Shown: positions 1-5,809 of the stretch, piece after piece
How the letters are laid out: each line of letters starts with the position of its first letter
Numbering within the stretch: the first letter of the stretch is position 1
NCBI GenBank assembly: GCA_002369255.1
Contig: DFFO01000017.1
Span: forward strand, 1-5,809
From: Lachnospiraceae bacterium UBA3774
GTDB lineage: Bacteria; Bacillota; Clostridia; Lachnospirales; Lachnospiraceae
Direction: 5' to 3'
DNA: 5,809 nucleotides
Notes under the pieces: generated by a model
What the model was told of the DNA's origin: nothing
The model's input: only the letters and a program-made list of their open reading frames with translations
Database searches by the model: none
Position numbers and translations under genes: made by a program

Positions 1-770
1 CCTGCTCCGGGGAAGGAATGTTCCGAAAGGAACCCGAGGCCCTTGCCTGCTGGAGCGAGGAAAATATTTCCCTCTGCGCCCGGCGGCAGCATGAAATACT
101 CGAAAACGCGGATTTAAACGTGGCGCCCGGCGGCAGCCTGATTTATTCCACATGCACTTTTGCGCCGGAAGAAAACGAACTGCAGATAGAAGCTTTCCTG
201 CGCGAACATCCCGATTATGAGCTTGTTTTGCAGGAACATATATATCCTCACGAAAACGACGGCGAAGGGCATTTTGTCGCCAGGCTTAAAAAAGGCGGGG
301 CCGCCGTAAGAGGTCCGCAGCGCAAAGAAAAACACCGCGCGGACAAAGCCGCGATAAAGGTCTGGGACGCTTTCAGATCCGAATATCTGTCGGAAAGCTG
401 TTTTCTTAATACTATAGATCCCGACACGCCGCTCGTTTCCTTTGGCGAAAACCTTTATCTGATGCCGGAAGCGCTCGACTTGTCCGGACTCAAAGTCCTG
501 CGCCCGGGGCTGCACCTTGGCCAGATCTTAAAGGGCCGTTTTATCCCATCGCATGCGCTGGCGCTTACGATATCGCCCGGCGATGCCGCGGCCTGCCTCG
601 ACCTTTCACCGCAGGACGCAGCAAAATATATTTCCGGGCTTGCTCTGCCCGCTCAGGGAGATCTTTCCGGCTGGGTTTTGATAACGGTTTGCGGGAAGAG
701 CCTTTCCTGGGGAAAAGCCGCGAACAATTTGATCAAAAATCATTATCCGAAAGGACTCAGACATTTGTAA
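1..770 (+). CDS. rsmF: RsmF-type 16S rRNA cytosine-C5 methyltransferase, C-terminal part (5' end outside window)
   Basis: S-adenosylmethionine-dependent m5C methyltransferase of the NOL1/NOP2/Sun family, expected to modify a cytosine of 16S rRNA in the cytoplasm. The reading frame is already open at the left edge: the first full codon is at position 3 and reads CSGEGMFRK, the motif IV region whose cysteine helps release the product. The second hallmark, motif VI, reads LIYSTCTF, with the presumed nucleophilic cysteine at 153-155. The two cysteines are exactly 50 codons apart, a spacing typical of the family. The ATG at 18 is therefore an internal methionine, not the start. After the catalytic domain comes an RsmF-type C-terminal region, then a PUA-like RNA-binding domain near the end (GWVLITVCGKSLSWGKAANN, then the terminal NHYPKGLRHL). 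The SAM-binding N-terminal part is off-window. The family is certain; the exact target base (C1407 in E. coli RsmF) is inferred. Confidence 0.93.
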   Translation, partial: CSGEGMFRKEPEALACWSEENISLCARRQHEILENADLNVAPGGSLIYSTCTFAPEENELQIEAFLREHPDYELVLQEHIYPHENDGEGHFVARLKKGGAAVRGPQRKEKHRADKAAIKVWDAFRSEYLSESCFLNTIDPDTPLVSFGENLYLMPEALDLSGLKVLRPGLHLGQILKGRFIPSHALALTISPGDAAACLDLSPQDAAKYISGLALPAQGDLSGWVLITVCGKSLSWGKAANNLIKNHYPKGLRHL

Positions 771-820
771 ACACAGAGCAAAACGCTCCGAGACGGCGGT
801 AACTATTTACTTTGCAAGTC

Positions 821-849
821 TTTATTTTTCGGTTGAAATCATTTATACT
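821..849 (+). promoter_or_regulatory. Candidate sigma-A promoter for fba-glnN
   Basis: The 140-base gap 771-910 is AT-rich and has no gene. Its best -10 match is TATACT at 844-849 (5 of 6 to consensus). With a 17-base spacer the -35 would be TTTATT at 821-826, which is poor. An alternative is TTGAAA at 833-838 as -35 with a weak -10 TATCCA at 856-861. Either would give a leader of roughly 40-60 bases ending in AGGAG at 901-905, five bases before the fba ATG. I saw no convincing operator (GlnR box, cre) or riboswitch here, and no intrinsic terminator after the methyltransferase gene: the only stem, GAGC/GCTC at 776-788, lacks a T-run. Confidence 0.3.
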
Positions 850-910
850 TTAATCTATCCATAACATCATCCGGTTACAAAAGATTCTTATTTAAAAAAG
901 AGGAGAAAAA

Positions 911-1774
911 ATGGTTATTTCAGCAAAAGAAATGCTTCAACAGGCCCGCGCAGGCAAGTATGCCGTTGCGCAGATGAACATCAACAATCTCGAGTGGACA
1001 AAGTCCGTTCTCGCAGTAGCGCAGGAATTGCAGTCGCCCATGATCCTCGGAGTATCCGAAGGCGCGGGAAAATACATGACAGGTTATAAGACCGTAGTAG
1101 CCATGACAAATGCCATGCTTGAAGAAATGGGGATCACCGTACCCGTTGCGCTTCACCTCGATCACGGCAGCTACGAACACTGCTATAAATGCATTGACGC
1201 AGGTTTTATGTCGGTTATGTTTGATGGTTCGCATTATCCCATCGAAGAAAACGTTGCCAAAACCAGAGAGCTGGTCGAGGTCTGCCATTCAAAAGGAATC
1301 TCCATTGAGGCGGAAGTCGGCTCCATCGGCGGCGAAGAAGACGGCGTCATCGGAATGGGCGAATGCGCGGATCCTGATGAGTGCAAAAAAATAGCAGATC
1401 TTGGCGTTGATTTCCTTGCTGCCGGAATAGGAAACATCCACGGCAAATATCCCGCAAACTGGCAGGGGCTCAGCTTTGAAACCCTTGAGGCGGTAAAAGC
1501 AAAGGTCGGCGATCTGCCTCTGGTATTGCACGGCGGCACCGGAATCCCCGATGATATGATCAAAAAAGCCATTTCTCTCGGCGTTGCTAAGATCAACGTA
1601 AACACCGAAAATCAGCTTGCCTTTGCCGCGGCTACACGCAAATATATCGAGGCGGGCAAGGATCTCGAAGGAAAGGGCTTTGACCCGAGAAAGCTTCTCG
1701 CTCCCGGCGCAGAGGCGATAAAAGACGTAGTAAGAACCAAGCTCGAACTGTTCGGTTCTGTCGGAAAGGCCTGA
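911..1774 (+). CDS. fba: Class II (zinc) fructose-1,6-bisphosphate aldolase
   Basis: Cytoplasmic glycolytic/gluconeogenic enzyme that reversibly splits fructose-1,6-bisphosphate into dihydroxyacetone phosphate and glyceraldehyde-3-phosphate. At 287 residues it has the full class IIB (FbaA-like) TIM-barrel length. Visible motifs: HLDHG at residues 82-86, with the catalytic Asp84 and zinc ligand His85; MFDGSHYPIEEN at 103-114; AEVGSIGGEEDG at 134-145; GIGNIHGKYP at 172-181, with zinc ligand His177; LHGGTGIPDD at 206-215, with zinc ligand His207; KINVNTENQ at 227-235, the phosphate-binding and substrate loop. All metal and catalytic residues are present, so it should be active. The start is supported by AGGAG at 901-905. 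The close relatives GatY/KbaY (tagatose-bisphosphate aldolases) share this fold, so a tagatose specificity cannot be ruled out by reading, but no galactitol or agar-sugar genes are nearby. It is followed after 28 bases by glnN and probably co-transcribed with it. Confidence 0.93.
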   Translation: MVISAKEMLQQARAGKYAVAQMNINNLEWTKSVLAVAQELQSPMILGVSEGAGKYMTGYKTVVAMTNAMLEEMGITVPVALHLDHGSYEHCYKCIDAGFMSVMFDGSHYPIEENVAKTRELVEVCHSKGISIEAEVGSIGGEEDGVIGMGECADPDECKKIADLGVDFLAAGIGNIHGKYPANWQGLSFETLEAVKAKVGDLPLVLHGGTGIPDDMIKKAISLGVAKINVNTENQLAFAAATRKYIEAGKDLEGKGFDPRKLLAPGAEAIKDVVRTKLELFGSVGKA

Positions 1775-1784
1775 TAAGCCTTTT
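1765..1784 (+). other. Short hairpin spanning the fba stop codon
   Basis: AAAGGC at 1765-1770 pairs with GCCTTT at 1778-1783 around a seven-base loop that contains the fba TGA stop, followed by one more T. The stem has six pairs, three of them GC, and the T-run is mostly used up in the stem. It is too weak to count as a standard terminator but could act as a partial attenuator or an mRNA processing or stability element between the two genes. It may also be chance. Confidence 0.25.
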
Positions 1785-1802
1785 AGCTAAGAGGAGTTTG
1801 TT

Positions 1803-3923
1803 ATGAGCAAGTCTTTTAAGATAGAGGACGTTTTCGGCAACCGCGTTTTTGGCAAAAACGAAATGAAAGAACGCCTCTCAAAGGAAACTTTCAAAAAGCT
1901 TGAAAAAATAATGAACAGCGGCGGCGAGCTGTCTTATGATATCGCGGACGAAGTCGCCGCCGCCATGAAGGATTGGGCGGTCGAACACGGGGCGACACAT
2001 TTTACGCACTGGTTCCAGCCTCTCACGGGCGTTACCGCGGAAAAGCACGTGGCATTTCTCGGTTCTCCCACTTCTTCAAACAAGATCGTTTATGAATTTT
2101 CCGGCAAAGAGCTGGTCAAAGGAGAGCTTGACGCTTCTTCTTTCCCGAGCGGCGGCCTTCGCGCCACTTTTGAAGCGCGCGGCTATACGACCTGGGACTG
2201 CACTTCGCCGGCATTTCTCAAGGAAGACGCCATCGGCACTATTTTGTGCATTCCTACGGCGTTTTGTTCGTATTCCGGCGCGGCGCTTGATCTAAAAACG
2301 CCTCTGCTGCGCTCTATGGAAGCGATAAACGCCGCTTCTTTGCGGCTGCTTCGCGCGCTCGGAAACACCTCGTCTTCTCGCGTTACCGCGATGGCAGGAG
2401 CCGAGCAGGAATACTTCCTTATTTCAAAAGAAAATTTCCTTAAAAGAAAAGACCTTGTTTATACGGGCAGAACTCTCTTTGGCACGATGCCGGCAAAAGA
2501 CCAGGACTCAGCAGCGCATTATTCGGGAACAATAAATGAGCGCGTCGGAGCGTTTATGAAAGCCGTAAACCTCGAGCTGTGGCGTTACGGAGTACCCGCA
2601 AAGATACAGCACAACGAAGTGGCTCCGAGTCAGCACGAAATATGCCCCGTATATCTGTCGGCAAATATTTCCACCGATCACAATCAGCTGACCATGGAAA
2701 TAATGAAAAAAGTAGCCGACCGTCACGGACTGGCCTGCATTCTGCATGAAAAGCCTTTTGACGGCATAAACGGTTCCGGGAAGCACAACAACTGGTCTCT
2801 CGTCACTGACGACGGCATCAATCTCATGCACCCCGGAAAATCGGAGGAAGAGCGCCTGCGCTTTTTGCTCGTGCTCTCATGCATTATCAGCGCGATCGAC
2901 TCTCACGCCGGACTGCTGCGGCTTTCCGCTTCATGCGTAGGAAACGATTACAGACTCGGCGGAGATGAAGCTCCTCCCGCCGTAATATCCATGTTCATCG
3001 GTGAAAAGCTCGAAAAAGAGCTGCTTGCCGCGGCAGAAAACAGCCGTCCCGTAGATGAAAAAGAAGAAAAGGAACAGATCTCGACAGGCGTTTCCTTCCT
3101 TTCATCTTTCAACAAAGACTCAAGCGACCGCAACAGAACGTCGCCTTTTGCCTTTGTCGGAAACCGCTTTGAATTCCGCATGGTCGGATCGTCAGACTCT
3201 ATTGCCAGCGCAAATACCGTTTTGAACAGTATCACCGCGCAGGCCTTCAATGCCGCCGCTCAGCGTCTTGAAGATACTTACGACGTCGATGCTGAGATCT
3301 ACAATATCATCCACGATAATATTGCAGAGCATGGCAGAGTAGTCTTCAACGGAAACGGATATTCCGACGAATGGCACGTCGAAGCCGAAAAGAGAGGTCT
3401 TCCGAACCTGACCAGCGCTGTGGACGCGATCGGCTTTATGACCGCTCCTGAAAGCGTTGAAATGTTCAGCGAGCTTGGCGTTTTTTCAGAGGAAGAACTT
3501 GCCGCGCGCGGTGAGATACGATATGAGAGCTTTGTAAGGCAGCTTCATATAGAAGCGCTTTCGATGGTAAATATCGCTCAAAAGCAGCTGATTCCGGCAA
3601 TAGTAAAACATACTCGTGATCTTGCTCTTTCCATCAATGCCGTGAAAAAGGCTTGTGAGGAAGCAGATACGAGCGTGCAGGAATCCGCGCTCAAAGAGAT
3701 CTCCGCTCTTTTGTGTGAAGCAGGCGGCGCACTCTCGGCGCTTGAAAACGCACTTGGCGACGCAGACAGCGTCACAGACGCAAAAGAAAAAGCTTTCTAT
3801 TTCAAAGACGTGATCCGTCCATTGATGAAAGAGCTTCGTCTGCCGCTCGATAATATCGAAAAGCGCATGGACAAAAAATCCTGGCCTCTTCCGTCATACG
3901 GCGATCTGCTGTTTGACGTATAA
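1803..3923 (+). CDS. glnN: Type III glutamine synthetase
   Basis: Cytoplasmic ATP-dependent synthesis of glutamine from glutamate and ammonium; the large GSIII form (706 residues, usual range about 700-730) found in Bacteroidetes, cyanobacteria and many anaerobic Firmicutes, working as a dodecamer. The N-terminal GSIII domain carries WFQPLTGVTAEKH at residues 70-82. The catalytic domain shows GAEQEYFL at 199-206, with metal-binding Glu201 and Glu203; NEVAPSQHE at 271-279; NGSGKHNNWSL at 323-333, the counterpart of the NGSGMH glutamate-site motif; RLSASCVGNDYR at 373-384; and NRFEFRMVGSSDS at 454-466. A long helical C-terminal extension of about residues 590-706 ends in WPLPSYGDLLF, typical of GSIII. 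No key motif is missing. GAGGAG at 1791-1796 sets the ATG start six bases downstream. It is second in a likely fba-glnN operon closed by the terminator at 3937-3964. The adenylylation loop of type I enzymes is not expected in this family. Confidence 0.96.
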   Translation: MSKSFKIEDVFGNRVFGKNEMKERLSKETFKKLEKIMNSGGELSYDIADEVAAAMKDWAVEHGATHFTHWFQPLTGVTAEKHVAFLGSPTSSNKIVYEFSGKELVKGELDASSFPSGGLRATFEARGYTTWDCTSPAFLKEDAIGTILCIPTAFCSYSGAALDLKTPLLRSMEAINAASLRLLRALGNTSSSRVTAMAGAEQEYFLISKENFLKRKDLVYTGRTLFGTMPAKDQDSAAHYSGTINERVGAFMKAVNLELWRYGVPAKIQHNEVAPSQHEICPVYLSANISTDHNQLTMEIMKKVADRHGLACILHEKPFDGINGSGKHNNWSLVTDDGINLMHPGKSEEERLRFLLVLSCIISAIDSHAGLLRLSASCVGNDYRLGGDEAPPAVISMFIGEKLEKELLAAAENSRPVDEKEEKEQISTGVSFLSSFNKDSSDRNRTSPFAFVGNRFEFRMVGSSDSIASANTVLNSITAQAFNAAAQRLEDTYDVDAEIYNIIHDNIAEHGRVVFNGNGYSDEWHVEAEKRGLPNLTSAVDAIGFMTAPESVEMFSELGVFSEEELAARGEIRYESFVRQLHIEALSMVNIAQKQLIPAIVKHTRDLALSINAVKKACEEADTSVQESALKEISALLCEAGGALSALENALGDADSVTDAKEKAFYFKDVIRPLMKELRLPLDNIEKRMDKKSWPLPSYGDLLFDV

Positions 3924-3936
3924 GAGGTAAAAGTTT

Positions 3937-3964
3937 AGGCGGCGCGTGTGCGCCGCCTTTTTTT
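3937..3964 (+). terminator. Strong intrinsic terminator after glnN
   Basis: A perfect nine-base-pair stem, AGGCGGCGC at 3937-3945 and GCGCCGCCT at 3950-3958, closes a GTGT loop, and the T-run spans 3958-3964. It lies 13 bases after the glnN stop and clearly ends the fba-glnN transcript. Read on the minus strand the same stem is followed by TAAACTTTTA, a poor T-run, so it is at best a weak terminator for the convergent LRR gene whose stop is at 3986. Confidence 0.93.
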
Positions 3965-3985
3965 GTCGGTTTGTTTACGTATCTC

Positions 3986-5809
3986 TTACAGCTTTACCTT
4001 CGTATTATTAAACGCGTTGGAAGCAAGGACTGAGGGTTTTTCTCCCTCGAAGTTGACCTTTTCAAGCGAGCTGCACTTGTTAAACGCATAACCGTTTATG
4101 GTAGTTACAGAAGCCGGGATGGTGATCGTCTTAAGGCTCTTTAACGTCGAGAAAGCATTTACTCCGATAAACCTTAAAGTATTTCCAAGCTGAACTTCCG
4201 TTACATTCTCGCATTCCATAAAGGAATAGTTGCCAAGGCTTGTGATCCCGTCTTCCACTACTATCTTTGTGATCTGATCGCGGTATTCATGCCACGGAAC
4301 ATCCGTCTTTTTGGCATAACCTTTGGTTCCGTTTTGTCCGTAGATGGTAAGCGTTCCGTCTACAAGGATCCATGCCGCCTGGTTTCCGCAGTTTCCTCCG
4401 ATCACTTCTTCTTCCGGATCATCCGTCCAGTAGATAGCTCCTCCAAAGCCTGCCTTGTTAAATGCACTCCAGCTGTCATTACCTGCGTGCACCGCCTTTG
4501 CCTTTACGGTATTAAAGGCCGTGCCTGCTATAGTAGGCGCAGTGTTTCCGTTAAAGGTAATCTCTGAAAGGCCGGAGCAGTTGGTAAAGGCGTAAGAGCC
4601 AAGAGTAGTAAGACCTTCGGGAAGTTCTACCTTTTCAAGAGATGAGCATCCGTTAAAGGAGCTTGTATTTATTGCTGTTACACTTCTTCCAAGATTAAGC
4701 TCTGCAAGATTTGAGCAGCCTATAAAGGCAAAGTTTCCGACAGAAGTTACTTCATCTCCGATATTCAAAGTAAGTATCTCATCTCTGAGCGGATACCAAG
4801 GGGCTTCGCCGTTACTGTAGCCTCTGATGGTTCCTTTTCCGGAGATAGTCATTACACCTCTATCAAGCGAGTACTTTGTAGCTCCGCATGAGCCGCCCGC
4901 GTGATCTACAAGCCACGTGGTCTTGCCGCCGAACTTGTCCTTTCCAAAACCACTCCACGAGGACTTATAGATAGCAGTCGCTTTTGTGTTTGCAAGGGCG
5001 TTTGCTCCAAGGGTGGGAGCTGCCGCGCTGTTAAACTCTATAAGTGACAGGGATGAGCAGTTATTAAAGGCGTAGTTACTAATGCCGGTAAGTGAGGCGG
5101 GAAGCGAAACCTCTTCGATCTTGGAGCAGCCAGAGAAAGCGTTTACTCCGATGGTCTTTACGGCGCTTCCGATACTGACCTCTGCGAGATTGCCACTGCC
5201 CATGAAGGCGTAGTTGCCAATGGACGTGATACCATCCTCTATCACTACCTTTTCTATCTGATCCAGATATTCATACCAGGGCATAGCCGTCTTATTGGCA
5301 AAGTTTGTCATCGCGCCGGTTCCGGAGAGGGTAAGGGTACCGCCCGAGAGAGTCCATGTGGCTTTGGGGCCGCAGGTGCCGGTGATTGTTTCTTTGCTAA
5401 AGTCTTTTTCAACCCATGTAATATTTCCCCCAAACCGTCCTTTAATCTTTTCTGTCCATGATGAATCATCTGCGGGATAGTATGCTGTTGCATTTAAATC
5501 AGAAAACGGATACTTACCGATTTCAGGAGCACTTCCTTTAAAGACTATTTCCGACAGGTTGCTGCAACCACTAAACGCAAACCACCCTATGAGTGTCACG
5601 CTGTCAGGAATTATGATGCTTGTCAAGCTGCCGCAATCTTCAAACGCACTTTCACCTATGCTTGTTACACTATCCGGTATCGTGATACTCGTCAGGCTGC
5701 TGCAACCATAAAACGCATAATCTCCTATGCTTGTTACACTATCCGGGATCGTGATGCTCGTCAAACTGCTGCAACTATCAAACGCATAATCTCCTATGCT
5801 CGTTACGCT
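3986..5809 (-). CDS. BspA-like leucine-rich-repeat modular protein, C-terminal part (5' end outside window)
   Basis: The frame is open to the right edge (607 codons plus stop in view). The TTG at 5762-5764 is an internal repeat leucine, not a start. Residues below are numbered from the codon at 5807-5809. Residues 1-92 are four tandem LRR_5 (BspA/TpLRR) units of 23 residues with the pattern SVTSIGxxAFxxCSSLTSI. Residues 110-132 form a linker (YYPADDSSW, then FGGNITW). Then come three modules, starting at residues 144, 306 and 472, each opening with GxCG, a short beta segment (GGTLTLSGTG in the first) and a PW motif, followed by about three LRR units. The first two modules end in an SW...FGG...W tail. 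Such proteins are generally secreted or surface-exposed and bind host or matrix ligands, or other cells; that role is inferred here. Signal peptide and any N-terminal domain are off-window. The C-terminus ends inside the repeat (NAFNNTKVKL) with no LPxTG, SLH, dockerin or membrane anchor. No partner genes are visible. Confidence 0.9.
   Translation of the reverse strand, partial: SVTSIGDYAFDSCSSLTSITIPDSVTSIGDYAFYGCSSLTSITIPDSVTSIGESAFEDCGSLTSIIIPDSVTLIGWFAFSGCSNLSEIVFKGSAPEIGKYPFSDLNATAYYPADDSSWTEKIKGRFGGNITWVEKDFSKETITGTCGPKATWTLSGGTLTLSGTGAMTNFANKTAMPWYEYLDQIEKVVIEDGITSIGNYAFMGSGNLAEVSIGSAVKTIGVNAFSGCSKIEEVSLPASLTGISNYAFNNCSSLSLIEFNSAAAPTLGANALANTKATAIYKSSWSGFGKDKFGGKTTWLVDHAGGSCGATKYSLDRGVMTISGKGTIRGYSNGEAPWYPLRDEILTLNIGDEVTSVGNFAFIGCSNLAELNLGRSVTAINTSSFNGCSSLEKVELPEGLTTLGSYAFTNCSGLSEITFNGNTAPTIAGTAFNTVKAKAVHAGNDSWSAFNKAGFGGAIYWTDDPEEEVIGGNCGNQAAWILVDGTLTIYGQNGTKGYAKKTDVPWHEYRDQITKIVVEDGITSLGNYSFMECENVTEVQLGNTLRFIGVNAFSTLKSLKTITIPASVTTINGYAFNKCSSLEKVNFEGEKPSVLASNAFNNTKVKL
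3989..5380 (-). repeat. Three ~160-residue super-repeats (GxCG-beta segment plus LRR block)
   Basis: Modules begin at 5380 (GTCG), 4894 (GSCG) and 4396 (GNCG), spaced 486 and 498 bases. Each has the order GxCG, W/Y-x-L with a G-x-(L/M)-T-(I/L) strand, PW, a VVIEDGITSIG-like first LRR, two more LRR units and an NAF/NAL-NTK-like end. The first two continue into a tail with SW, FGG and W; the third stops before that tail. This is a higher-order repeat above the 23-residue LRR period. Confidence 0.82.
5603..5809 (-). repeat. Three 69-bp tandem repeats within the LRR gene
   Basis: Units lie at 5741-5809, 5672-5740 and 5603-5671, each coding one 23-residue LRR. By hand count the first two match at 61 of 69 bases and the second and third at 53 of 69. 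A more diverged fourth unit follows at about 5533-5602. The array runs off the right edge, so its copy number is unknown. The high DNA-level match of the outermost pair points to recent unequal recombination or slippage. Confidence 0.88.

Noticed and set aside
18..20. ATG at 18 as the start of the methyltransferase
   Set aside because: The frame is open upstream and positions 3-17 encode CSGEG, part of the invariant motif IV of the family, so the gene begins outside the window.
771..910. GlnR or cre operator, or riboswitch, ahead of fba
   Set aside because: I looked for TGTNA-N7-TNACA and for a cre-like palindrome; TGAAATCATTTATA around 834-847 has several mismatches and no other candidate was convincing. 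No stable multi-stem leader structure is apparent.
1234..1605. Long open frames antisense to fba, glnN and rsmF, such as this one
   Set aside because: They lie wholly inside well-recognised genes, have no family resemblance or ribosome binding site, and reflect codon bias on the opposite strand.
911..1774. Tagatose-bisphosphate aldolase (GatY/KbaY) instead of fructose-bisphosphate aldolase
   Set aside because: Same superfamily, but no galactitol or N-acetylgalactosamine genes are nearby and the setting beside a housekeeping GS gene favours a central glycolytic enzyme. Not fully excluded.
3960..3988. LRR gene ended early by a point nonsense mutation or frameshift
   Set aside because: Translation beyond the TAA in the same frame (EIRKQTDKK) and in shifted frames does not resemble the SW...FGG tail of the other modules.
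5762..5764. TTG at 5764 (minus strand) as the start of the LRR gene
   Set aside because: It is the conserved leucine of an LRR unit, and the 15 codons upstream to the window edge continue the same repeat. No ribosome binding site or signal peptide is present.
5603..5809. Regular direct repeats as a CRISPR array
   Set aside because: The 69-base period is a contiguous coding repeat with no spacers and translates to textbook LRR units.

Overview
The window reads as ordinary chromosomal DNA from an anaerobic, probably gut- or rumen-dwelling Clostridia-type Firmicute. This is inferred from strong AGGAG ribosome binding sites, mixed GC content, a Gram-positive-style RsmF with a C-terminal PUA-like domain, a class IIB (FbaA-like) aldolase, a type III glutamine synthetase, and a BspA-type leucine-rich-repeat surface protein. 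Genus cannot be fixed by reading alone.

Layout: (1) positions 1-770, plus strand, hold the C-terminal half of an rRNA cytosine-C5 methyltransferase of the RsmF/NOL1/NOP2/Sun family, cut by the left window edge. (2) 771-910 is a 140-base AT-rich gap that probably holds the promoter and leader of the next gene. (3) 911-1774 encodes a class II fructose-1,6-bisphosphate aldolase. (4) 1803-3923, 28 bases further on, encodes a full-length type III glutamine synthetase (GlnN). A strong intrinsic terminator follows at 3937-3964. (5) 3986-5809, minus strand and convergent, holds the C-terminal part of a large modular BspA-like LRR protein whose N-terminus lies beyond the right edge.

The aldolase and glutamine synthetase are close enough to share a transcript, which would place a central-carbon enzyme and the main ammonium-assimilating enzyme under one promoter. 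The methyltransferase is separated from them by a gap and is probably transcribed independently. The LRR protein is an accessory, probably secreted or surface-exposed gene with no visible functional tie to the others. It has nested repeats: 23-residue LRR units within modules of about 160 residues, with the clearest recent duplication at the right edge.

I found no mobile element, CRISPR array, RNA gene or defence system, and nothing that I would call a new biological system. The observations worth a second look are the repeat architecture and abrupt end of the LRR protein, and the fba-glnN pairing.
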